Of a DNA stretch of 64,000 bases, positions 37,877 to 46,300 are shown in pieces. The stretch is from Rhodobacteraceae bacterium 63075. GTDB taxonomy: Bacteria > Pseudomonadota > Alphaproteobacteria > Rhodobacterales > Rhodobacteraceae. The position numbers and the translations under genes were made by a program. Under the pieces are notes generated by a model, which was not told the origin of the DNA, made no database searches, and was given only the letters and a program-made list of their open reading frames with translations. Location: contig QVMW01000001.1 of NCBI GenBank assembly GCA_003417655.1, positions 62,001 to 126,000 on the forward strand. Reading direction: 5' to 3'. Positions within the stretch are counted from its first letter, which is position 1; every line of letters begins with the position of its first letter.

Positions 37877-38527
37877 CTAATCCTCGTTTTGCTCAGGCAT
37901 ATATATCAGTTTCACGCCGCGTTTCAGCAAAATATGCGCATCTTTTTCCCCCTCGGGAACCTCTATGAGCAATTCGCCTGCCTCGATGCTGCCTTCGGGC
38001 CCCTGCCCCGAAACCGCGCCCGCGCTGCGCGCCTTGAGCTCGTTCAGGCTGATCTCGATTGCGTTCAGCGTGAAAGAATAGCCCGTGCTCGTCCGGGCGG
38101 ACACATCGCCCATAAGGGTAAAGACACCCTCGCTGGCCCGGTGCTCGGCCCGCACCGCGGAAAGGTCGATGATCGTTCCGGACGTCAGCTTGATTTCCGA
38201 GCGCACGTTTTCGGCTTCCATGAGGCCCTTGTCTTCGGCAGCCTGCCGCGCAAACGCGGCCTTCAGAGAAACGAAATCGCCCCGGCTCGTCACACCCAGA
38301 ACTTCGGGCGAGGAGATCTGCTGGCCCTCGGTGCGCGTGTCGAGGTCTTCCTGCGTGAAGGGGATCGTCGCCATGGGGTCTACGCTTCGCGAAAGCAGAA
38401 ACAGTGTCGACAACAAGCCCAGCGCCATGATGGGAAGTATGATCTTGGCCCAGGCCACGAGCCTCGTATGCCTGTCGATGCGATTCTGCACTCTGACTTG
38501 CCCTGTTTCGCGCCGTTGCGGCGTCAT
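37877..38527 (-). CDS. lptC: LPS export protein LptC
   Basis: Bitopic inner-membrane protein that passes LPS from LptB2FG to LptA. The 216-residue protein has a basic N-terminus, one transmembrane helix (AWAKIILPIMALGLLSTLFL, about 26-45) and a periplasmic beta-jellyroll (GVTSRGDFVSLKAAFARQ; SGTIIDLSAVRAEHRASEGV). The sequence is weakly conserved in general, so the call depends partly on its place before lptA-lptB. Its ATG overlaps the stop of the exonuclease gene by four bases. Confidence 0.87.
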   Translation of the reverse strand: MTPQRRETGQVRVQNRIDRHTRLVAWAKIILPIMALGLLSTLFLLSRSVDPMATIPFTQEDLDTRTEGQQISSPEVLGVTSRGDFVSLKAAFARQAAEDKGLMEAENVRSEIKLTSGTIIDLSAVRAEHRASEGVFTLMGDVSARTSTGYSFTLNAIEISLNELKARSAGAVSGQGPEGSIEAGELLIEVPEGEKDAHILLKRGVKLIYMPEQNED

Positions 38528-39138
38528 GTATGGGCGAAGATATCGGTTTCTGGCCAGCCTTCCAGATCAAGCATCGCGCGGGTCGGCAAAAAGCGGAAAC
38601 ACGCCTGCGCCAGCTCGCGCCGGCCCTCGCGGACCAGCATCTCTTCAAGCCTGTCGCGCAACTCGTGCAGGTAGAGCACGTCCGAGGCCGCGTAGTCGAG
38701 CTGCGCGCGGCTGAGCTCCACGGCACCCCAGTCGGAGCTTTGCTGCTGCTTGGAGATATCCGTCGCAAGCAGCTCCTGAAGCAGGTTCTTGAGCCCGTGC
38801 CTGTCGGTGTAGGTGCGCACCAGCTTGCTGGCGATCTTGGTACAGTAGACAGGAGCCGTCAGCGCGCCGAAGGTATGCTGAAGCACGGCGATGTCGAAGC
38901 GGCCGAAGTGAAAGAGCTTGAGCACGTCGGGGTTTTTCAGCATGGCGCAAAGGTTGGGCGCTTCGGTCTGGCCCTGCTCGATCTGAACCAGATGCGCATC
39001 GCCATCGCCGCCCGACATCTGGACAACACAGAGCCTGTCACGGTGCGGGTTGAGACCCATGGTTTCACAATCGATGGCGACCACCGGCCCGAGATCGAGA
39101 CCCTCGGGAAGATCGTTCTTGTAAAGGTGGTTGGCCAT
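38524..39138 (-). CDS. RNase D-like 3'-5' exonuclease
   Basis: DEDD-family 3'-5' exonuclease of 204 residues. Visible active-site elements are VVAIDCETMGL (the first D-x-E, about residue 24), HFGRFDIAVLQ (second Asp) and DYAASDVLYLHEL (the last Asp with its Tyr). It lacks the C-terminal HRDC domains of true RNase D, so it is the short RNase D-like form common in alphaproteobacteria. Substrates may be tRNA or small RNAs; a tRNA gene lies just upstream. ATG at 39138 follows GAGGAGAGA. It begins the exonuclease-lptC-lptA-lptB unit. Confidence 0.9.
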   Translation of the reverse strand: MANHLYKNDLPEGLDLGPVVAIDCETMGLNPHRDRLCVVQMSGGDGDAHLVQIEQGQTEAPNLCAMLKNPDVLKLFHFGRFDIAVLQHTFGALTAPVYCTKIASKLVRTYTDRHGLKNLLQELLATDISKQQQSSDWGAVELSRAQLDYAASDVLYLHELRDRLEEMLVREGRRELAQACFRFLPTRAMLDLEGWPETDIFAHT

Positions 39139-39164
39139 GTTCTCTCCTCGATGGTGGAGGAGAT

Positions 39165-39250
39165 GGTGCCCAGGAGAGGACTCGAACCTCCACGTCCATA
39201 CAGACACTAGCACCTGAAGCTAGCGCGTCTACCAATTCCGCCACCTGGGC
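39165..39250 (-). tRNA. tRNA-Leu(CAG)
   Basis: On the minus strand the gene begins GCCCAGGTGGCGGAATTGGT and ends CCTGGGCACCA, with the acceptor stem GCCCAGG/CCTGGGC. The anticodon arm CTAGC-TTCAGGT-GCTAG gives CAG, reading CUG leucine codons. A long variable arm (GTCTGTATGGAC) marks a class II tRNA, and GGTTCGAGTCC forms the T loop. The terminal CCA is encoded. Its 3' end is 26 bases upstream of the exonuclease start codon. Confidence 0.96.
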
Positions 39251-39401
39251 AGGTGTCGTGAGCCGTGCGTTTAAGCCCGCCTCGCCGCGGTGTCAACGCC
39301 GATTTGCGCGATTCATCTTCAAAGCGGCTTAACGTCTTGCCGAGCGGCCCCGAGCCGCGTAGGAAAAGGGGCAGGCCAGTGCACAATCGGAGGCTCCTCC
39401 C

Positions 39402-40388
39402 ATGTCGAAACTCGTGACAATATTCGGCGGTTCCGGATTCGTCGGGCGCTATATCGCGCAGCGCCTCGCGGCCGATGGCTGGCGCGTACGCGTCGCTGTG
39501 CGCCGCCCGAACGAGGCGGTCTTTGTGCGGCCCTATGGTGTGGTCGGGCAGGTCGAGCCGGTCTTCTGCAATATCCGGGATGACGCGAGTGTCGAAGCGG
39601 TGATGCGCGGGGCTGATGCCGTCGTGAATTGCGTCGGCACGTTCCAGAAGAGCGGCAAGAACAATTTCGACGCCGTGCAGCACGAAGGCGCGGAACGCGT
39701 CGCGCGTATCGCGGCCAAGGAGGGTGTTTCGGCGCTGGTGCACATCTCCGCGCTCGGCATCGACCGCGACGACCAGAGCGCCTATGCCGCCAGCAAGCGC
39801 GCGGGCGAGGAGGGAATCCTTCAGCATTTCCCCGGCGCGATGATCCTGCGCCCGAGCGTCGTCTTCGGGCCGGAGGACGGCTTCTTCAACCGCTTTGCGG
39901 GGATGACCCGGATGGGCCCGGTCTTCCCGCTTGTCGGCGGAAACACGAAGTTCCAGCCTGTCTATGTCGAAGACGTGGCCCTGGCCGCAGCGAAGGGTGC
40001 CGAGGGCAAGGCGCACGGTGTCTATGAGCTGGGCGGGCCGGAGGTAAAGAGCCTGCGCGGCTGGATCGATGTCATCCTCGACGTGGTCAAGCGGCAGAAG
40101 ATCGTCATCAATCTGCCCATGTGGATGGGGCGGCTCATGGCGTTCGGCTTCGACATGCTTCAGACGGTCACGCTCGGCCTGTTCAACAACGGGCTGCTGA
40201 CGCGGGATCAGGCAAAGCAACTGGGCTTTGACAACACCGTCTCGGAGGGCGCGAAGACGCTACAGGACCTCGACATCGAACCGGTTGCGGCTGAGGCCGT
40301 TCTCGACACCTACCTGTGGCGCTATCGCCCGTCAGGCCAGTATGACGAGATCCGCGAATCCGCAGCGCACATGCGCCGGCCCTACTGA
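39402..40388 (+). CDS. complex I NDUFA9-type NAD(P)-binding protein
   Basis: Atypical short-chain dehydrogenase of 328 residues, the alphaproteobacterial homologue of mitochondrial complex I subunit NDUFA9. The Rossmann motif is VTIFGGSGFVGRYIAQRLA (about 5-23). SALGIDRDDQSAYAASKRAG holds the degenerate Tyr/Lys region, and RPSVVFGPEDGFFNRFA and FQPVYVEDVALAA are family features. It probably binds NADPH structurally rather than catalysing a redox reaction. The nuo operon is not in this window. Its last seven bases overlap the end of convergent uppP. Confidence 0.9.
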   Translation: MSKLVTIFGGSGFVGRYIAQRLAADGWRVRVAVRRPNEAVFVRPYGVVGQVEPVFCNIRDDASVEAVMRGADAVVNCVGTFQKSGKNNFDAVQHEGAERVARIAAKEGVSALVHISALGIDRDDQSAYAASKRAGEEGILQHFPGAMILRPSVVFGPEDGFFNRFAGMTRMGPVFPLVGGNTKFQPVYVEDVALAAAKGAEGKAHGVYELGGPEVKSLRGWIDVILDVVKRQKIVINLPMWMGRLMAFGFDMLQTVTLGLFNNGLLTRDQAKQLGFDNTVSEGAKTLQDLDIEPVAAEAVLDTYLWRYRPSGQYDEIRESAAHMRRPY

Positions 40389-41188
40389 GTGTAGGCCAGC
40401 CAGAGCAGCAGGACCCCGAGGATCACACGGTAGACCACGTAGGGCGTGAAACTGACGCTGCGCAAGAGCCGCATCATGAACTGAAGCGCGAGAAGGGCCG
40501 CGACGAACGCTAGCGCGGCGCCAATGGCGGCGGAGCGCGCAACGACCGTGTCGCCGGTTGCGATCACTTCCGCGCCGAGCAGCACGCCGCTTGCAAAGAT
40601 CGTCGGGATCGACATGAGCATGGCGAGCTTGGCGGAGTCGTGGCGCGTGTAACCGAGCCAGCGGCCTGCTGTGATACAAATTCCTGACCGCGATGTGCCC
40701 GGTATGAGCGCGATTGCCTGCGCAAGGCCCATCTTGATCGCATCCACCGTGCTCCAGTCCGTGCTTTGCTTGCCAGTTGCACCACGCTGATCGGCCCACC
40801 AGAGCACGAGGCCGAATAGCAGCATCGTCCAGCCGATCACAGCCATGGAACGCATCGCGTCATTGAGGCCGGTGAGCTTGAGGAAGAGCCCCAGCAGAAT
40901 GGCCGGGATCGTCGCGATCATGAGCAGAAACGCGAGTTTAGAGCCGGGGGTGTCGATCCGTCCCGTCAGCATGCGAGGAGTCCCGGCAAGGCCGAGCTTC
41001 ACGTCGGACCAGAAAAAGAGCACGACGGCAAAGAGCGTCCCCACATGGACCGCGACATCGATTGTCTGGCCCTGGTCGGGAAGGGTGCTGAGCTCGGAGA
41101 TGAGAATGAGGTGACCTGAAGACGACACCGGCAGGAATTCCGTGATTCCCTGCACGAGCGCGACGAGAATCAGCATGTATAATGGCAT
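40382..41188 (-). CDS. uppP: undecaprenyl-diphosphate phosphatase
   Basis: Membrane enzyme (BacA family) that recycles undecaprenyl diphosphate, the lipid carrier for peptidoglycan and surface glycans. The 268-residue protein has the catalytic motifs QGITEFLPVSSSGHLILI (about 14-31) and LIPGTSRSGICITAGRWLG (about 161-179). Multiple hydrophobic helices include FLLMIATIPAILLGLFL and FVAALLALQFMMRLL. It would also recycle carrier used by the polysaccharide locus at 24-35 kb. It is divergent from gltD with a 211-base gap. Confidence 0.96.
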   Translation of the reverse strand: MPLYMLILVALVQGITEFLPVSSSGHLILISELSTLPDQGQTIDVAVHVGTLFAVVLFFWSDVKLGLAGTPRMLTGRIDTPGSKLAFLLMIATIPAILLGLFLKLTGLNDAMRSMAVIGWTMLLFGLVLWWADQRGATGKQSTDWSTVDAIKMGLAQAIALIPGTSRSGICITAGRWLGYTRHDSAKLAMLMSIPTIFASGVLLGAEVIATGDTVVARSAAIGAALAFVAALLALQFMMRLLRSVSFTPYVVYRVILGVLLLWLAYTQ

Positions 41189-41399
41189 ATGTCACCTGCT
41201 CTTGCTCTTCTCTGCAAAGCTATAAAGGGCTCTGAGCAAAATGAAAGCCAAGCATTATGGCCGATGCGGACTTAAATCCGGCGGTTTTTCAGATATTTCT
41301 CGTGGCTCGGGCAAGATAATTTCGATATAGGTCAGCATATATGACTTTCCCTTGAGCGCGGGGTGTATTATGAGGGGTGGGTGGAGAAGGAGAGTGACT

Positions 41400-42833
41400 T
41401 TGGCCAAGCAACCGATGTTGAAATTCGTGACTGTCGAGCGGGCGATGCCCGAGAAGCGGACCGCCATTGAACGGCGCGAGGATTTCGGGGAGATTTACGC
41501 CGAGTTCGCGCGCGAGAAGGCCGCCGAGCAGGCGAGCCGGTGCAGCCAGTGCGGCGTGCCCTATTGCCAGACCCATTGCCCGCTGCACAACAACATCCCC
41601 GACTGGCTCAACATGACAGCCACGGGCCGCCTCAAGGAAGCCTACGAGCTTAGCCAGGAGACGAACACCTTTCCCGAGATATGCGGCCGGATCTGCCCGC
41701 AGGACCGCCTGTGCGAAGGCAACTGCGTCATCGAGATGTCAGGCCACGAAACCGTCACCATCGGCGCTGTCGAGAAATACATCACCGACACCGCCTGGGA
41801 GGAAGGCTGGGTCAAGCCCGCGACTCCCGATATGGAGCGCGAGGAAAGCGTCGGCATCATCGGCGCGGGGCCGGGCGGTCTGGCCGCAGCCGACAGGCTG
41901 AGGCGCGCGGGCGTTCAAGTCACCGTCTATGACCGCTATGACCGCGCGGGCGGGCTGATGACCTATGGCATCCCCGGCTTCAAGCTGGAGAAGGATGTCG
42001 TCATGCGGCGCATCGACCAGCTCGAACAGGGCGGCGCGAAATTCGTGCTCGATTGCAATGTCGGCGAGGACATCAGCTTTGACGAGATCCGCAAGCTCCA
42101 CGACGCGGTGATCATCGCCACAGGAGTCTACAAATCAAGGGATCTGCCGGGCCCCGGCTCGGGCGCGGCGGGGATCGTCCGCGCGATCGACTATCTCACC
42201 GCCTCCAACCGCCTCAACTTCGGCGACACGGTCCCCGAGATCGAAAGCGGCGCGCTCAGCGCGGAAGGCAAGAAGGTCGTCGTGATCGGCGGCGGCGACA
42301 CGGCGATGGACTGCGTGCGCACGGCCATCCGGCAGGGCGCGGAAAGCGTCAAATGCCTCTACCGCCGCGACCGCGCGAACATGCCGGGCTCGCAGCGCGA
42401 AGTGGCGAATGCCGAGGAAGAAGGCGTGATCTTCGAATGGCTGGCCGCGCCCGCGGGCTTCATCGGCGATCCGGTCAATGCCGTGAAGGTCCAGAAAATG
42501 CGCCTCGGCCCGCCCGATGTGAGCGGGCGGCAAAGCCCCGAGGTGATCGAGGGAGCCGATTACAACGAAGGGGCCGATCTTGTCATCAAGGCGCTGGGCT
42601 TCGAGCCGGAAGACCTGCCCAAGCTATGGGAGTGCGAAGATCTGCCGGTGACGCGCTGGGGCACGGTGAAGGCCGAGTTCGAGAGCGGCGCGACCAATCT
42701 GGAAGGCGTCTATGCCGTTGGCGATATCGTGCGCGGCGCAAGCCTCGTCGTCTGGGCGATCAAGGACGGGCGCGACTGCGCCGACGCGATCCTCGAAAAG
42801 ATTAACGCAGCCGGCCAGATCGCGGCGGAGTGA
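41400..42833 (+). CDS. gltD: glutamate synthase small subunit
   Basis: Beta subunit of NADPH-dependent glutamate synthase. It oxidises NADPH and passes electrons via FAD and 4Fe-4S clusters to the large subunit. The 477-residue protein has N-terminal cluster cysteines (RCSQCGVPYCQTHCP and ICGRICPQDRLCEGNC), an FAD-binding GAGPGGLAAADRLRRAG and an NADPH-binding VIGGGDTAMDCVRTAIRQGA. The start is TTG at 41400 (MAKQPMLKFV), seven bases after AAGGAG; the frame stays open upstream to 41352. It lies before gltB, with a repeat and a small zinc-protein gene in between. Confidence 0.95.
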   Translation: MAKQPMLKFVTVERAMPEKRTAIERREDFGEIYAEFAREKAAEQASRCSQCGVPYCQTHCPLHNNIPDWLNMTATGRLKEAYELSQETNTFPEICGRICPQDRLCEGNCVIEMSGHETVTIGAVEKYITDTAWEEGWVKPATPDMEREESVGIIGAGPGGLAAADRLRRAGVQVTVYDRYDRAGGLMTYGIPGFKLEKDVVMRRIDQLEQGGAKFVLDCNVGEDISFDEIRKLHDAVIIATGVYKSRDLPGPGSGAAGIVRAIDYLTASNRLNFGDTVPEIESGALSAEGKKVVVIGGGDTAMDCVRTAIRQGAESVKCLYRRDRANMPGSQREVANAEEEGVIFEWLAAPAGFIGDPVNAVKVQKMRLGPPDVSGRQSPEVIEGADYNEGADLVIKALGFEPEDLPKLWECEDLPVTRWGTVKAEFESGATNLEGVYAVGDIVRGASLVVWAIKDGRDCADAILEKINAAGQIAAE

Positions 42834-42838
42834 AACGA

Positions 42839-42887
42839 GGGGGTGACATCCTGTACACCCCCCTAGTGCACCCCTCTAGTGCACCGG
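42839..42887. repeat. CTAG-rich intergenic repeat, copy B
   Basis: Starts six bases after the gltD stop with GGGGGTGACATCCTGTACAC, identical over 23 bases to copy A at 19999. It continues with two CTAGTGCACC units and a GGGGG end, and is followed by GCGCACGGTGCAC, another near-palindrome. It breaks the gltD-gfa-gltB run and may affect transcript processing. Confidence 0.75.
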
Positions 42888-42965
42888 GGGAGCGCACGGT
42901 GCACATGAAACAAAGGTTAATAAGGCAACAAGCCTGACCTGCCTGACCAAGAAAGGGCATATGAG

Positions 42966-43388
42966 ATGAAACTCGACGGACAGTGCCTCTGCGGCGCGGT
43001 GACAGTATCGGCGGAGACGGAAACCCCCGTCCTGCGCGCCTGTCATTGCGACATGTGCCGCCGGCATACCAGCTCGATGTTCATCTCGATCCCCACGGTG
43101 CAGGAAAGCCAGCGCGTGGACGGCCCGGCGAAAAGCTACCGCTCCTCCGACCGGGCCGAGCGCGGCTTTTGCGCCCGGTGCGGCTCGACGCTCTGGTATG
43201 CGATGACCCGCTCAGGCGAGCGCAATCTTGCGGCGGGACTCTTTCCGGGCGCGGGCGGCGGGCAGATGAAATACGAGTTTTTCGCGGATATGTGCCCCGG
43301 CGGCTATGCGCTGGCGGGGGAGCACCGGAAACTTTCCTCGGAAGAGATGATCGCGCTGATTGCGCCCAATGACGGAGACAAGACATGA
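42966..43388 (+). CDS. GFA/CENP-V family zinc protein
   Basis: 140-residue glutathione-dependent formaldehyde-activating-type (GFA, CENP-V) protein. The zinc ligands are all present: GQCLCGAVTV (about 6-15), ACHCDMCRRH (about 30-39) and GFCARCGSTLWY (about 75-86). Family members bind S-hydroxymethylglutathione or similar thiol adducts; the family as a whole is poorly defined and the substrate is unknown. ATGA overlap with gltB implies coupled expression with glutamate synthase, an unexplained pairing. Confidence 0.9.
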   Translation: MKLDGQCLCGAVTVSAETETPVLRACHCDMCRRHTSSMFISIPTVQESQRVDGPAKSYRSSDRAERGFCARCGSTLWYAMTRSGERNLAAGLFPGAGGGQMKYEFFADMCPGGYALAGEHRKLSSEEMIALIAPNDGDKT

Positions 43389-46300
43389 CACAGTTTGACG
43401 CGACCTGGGCCGCCGCCGAAGAGGCCAAGCGCAAGTGGATGGCCGAGAACGGGCTTTACCGCGAGGAAGAGGAACACTCCTCCTGCGGTGTCGGCCTCGT
43501 GGTCTCGCTCGATGGCAAGCCGCGCCGGCAGGTCGTCGCCGCCGGGATCGACGCGCTGAAGGCGATCTGGCACCGCGGTGCCGTGGACGCTGACGGGCTG
43601 ACAGGCGACGGCGCGGGCATTCACGTGGAAATCCCCGCCAAGTTCTTCTACGACCAGATCCGCCGCACAGGCCACGAGCCGCGCCTCGACGAGCTGATGG
43701 CTGTCGGCCAGGTCTTCCTGCCGCGCACCGATTTCGGCGCGCAGGAAGCCTGCCGCACGATCGTCGAGACCGAAGTTCTGCGCATGGGCTATTACATCTA
43801 CGGCTGGCGGCATGTGCCTGTCGACATCGAATGCCTCGGTGAAAAGGCGAATGCCACGCGGCCCGAGATCGAGCAGATCCTGATTTCGAACGCGAAGGGC
43901 GTCGACGAAGTTCAGTTCGAGCGGGAGCTTTACGTGATCCGCCGCCGGATCGAGAAAGCCGTCACGCAGGCGGGCATCCAGGGGCTCTACATCTGCTCGC
44001 TCTCCTGCCGCTCGCTCATCTACAAGGGGATGATGCTGGCCGAGCAGGTGGCTGTCTTCTACCCTGATCTGCTGGACGAACGCTTCGAGAGCGCCTTCGC
44101 GATCTATCACCAGCGCTACTCGACAAACACCTTCCCGCAATGGTGGCTCGCGCAGCCCTTCCGCATGCTCGCGCATAACGGCGAGATCAACACGCTCAAG
44201 GGCAATGTCGGCTGGATGAAGAGCCATGAGATCCGCATGGCCTCCTCCGCGTTCGGCGATCTGGCCGAGGACATCAAGCCCATCGTTCAATCGGGTTCTT
44301 CGGACAGCGCGGCGCTCGATGCCGTCTTCGAGGTTCTGGTGCGCGCGGGCCGCTCCGCGCCCATGGCCAAGACGATGCTCGTGCCGGAAAGCTGGTCGAA
44401 ACAGGCGGTGGAGCTGCCCAAGGCCTGGAAGGACATGTATTCCTATTGCAACTCGGTGATGGAGCCGTGGGACGGCCCCGCCGCGCTGGCGATGACCGAT
44501 GGCCGCTGGGTCTGCGCCGGGCTTGACCGCAACGGCCTGCGCCCGATGCGCTACGTGGTCACGGGCGACGGGCTGCTCATCGCCGGCTCGGAGGCCGGAA
44601 TGGTGACGGTGGATGAGGCCAGTGTGCGCGAGAAGGGTGCGCTCGGGCCGGGGCAGATGATCGCCGTGGACATGCGCGAGGGCGCGCTCTACCGCGACAC
44701 CGAGATCAAGGACACGCTCGCCGCCGCGCAACCCTTCGGCGAATGGGTCGGGCGGATCAACGAGCTGAACGGCGACCTGGCCGATGTGACCGAGACGGCG
44801 ATGTTCGAGGGCGCGGAGCTGCGCAAGCGGCAGATCGCGGCGGGCTACACGCTCGAAGAGCTCGAACAGGTCCTCTCGCCCATGGCCGAGGACGGCAAGG
44901 AGGCGCTCGCCTCCATGGGCGACGACACGCCCAGCGCCGTGCTTTCGAAGCTCTATCGCCCGCTGTCGCACTATTTCCGCCAGAACTTCAGCCAGGTGAC
45001 GAACCCGCCGATCGACTCCTTGCGCGAGTTCCGCGTGATGAGCCTCAAGACGCGCTTCGGCAACCTCAAGAACGTGCTCGACCAGAGCGGCGCGCAGACG
45101 GAGATCATCGTGCTGGAGAGCCCCTTCGTGGGCAATGCGCAATGGACCGAGCTGGCCGGGCATTTCAACGCCGATCTGGTGGAGATCGACTGCTGCTTCG
45201 ATGCCGATGGCGGCCCCGATGCGCTCAAGGATGCGCTGGAGGCGATTCGCCAGCAGGCGGAAGACGCTGTCCGCTCGGGCGCGGGGCATATCGTGTTGAC
45301 CGACGAGCACCAGGGCGAGGGGCGCGTCGCGATCCCGATGATCCTGGCGACGAGCGCCGTTCATAGCTGGCTGACGCGCAAGGGGCTGCGCACCTTCTGC
45401 TCGCTCAACGTGCGCGCGGCGGAATGTATCGACCCGCATTACTTCGCCGTGCTCGTGGGCTGCGGCGCGACGGTGGTGAACCCCTATCTCGCCGAAGACA
45501 GCATCGCCGACCGGATCTCGCGCGGCCTGCTGGACGGCACGCTCACCGAGAACATGCGGCGCTATCGCGAGGCGGTGGACCAGGGACTGCTCAAGATCAT
45601 GGCGAAGATGGGGATCAGCGTGATTTCCTCCTACAGAGGCGGCATGAACTTCGAGGCCGTGGGCCTCAGCCGCGCGATGTGCGCCGAGTATTTCCCCGGC
45701 CTCACCAGCCGCATCAGCGGCATCGGGATCAAGGGAATCCAGGCCAAAACAGTCTCTGTTCACGCCCAGGGCTGGAAAACAGGCACGGATGTCCTGCCCA
45801 TCGGCGGCTTCTACAAGGCGCGCAAGTCGGGCGAGACCCATGCCTGGGGCGCGACGACGATGCACATGATGCAGGCCGCCTGCGACCGAGCGAGCTATGA
45901 GCTGTGGAAGCAATATTCCGGCGCGATGAAAGCCGCGCCGCCGATCCACCTGCGCGACCTCTTGGCGATCAAGCCGCTGGGCGAGCCGATTCCGCTTGAA
46001 GAGGTGGAAAGCATCACCTCGATCCGCAAGCGCTTCGTCACGCCCGGCATGAGCCTCGGGGCGCTTTCCCCGGAAGCGCACAAGACGCTGAACATCGCGA
46101 TGAACCGCATCGGCGCGAAGTCCGACAGCGGCGAGGGCGGCGAGGACCCGGCGCATTTCCACCCCGAGCCGAACGGCGACAACCCCTCGGCCAAGATCAA
46201 GCAGGTGGCCTCCGGGCGCTTCGGCGTCACGGCGGAATACCTCAACCAGTGCGAGGAGCTGGAAATCAAGATCGCCCAGGGCGCCAAGCCCGGCGAGGGC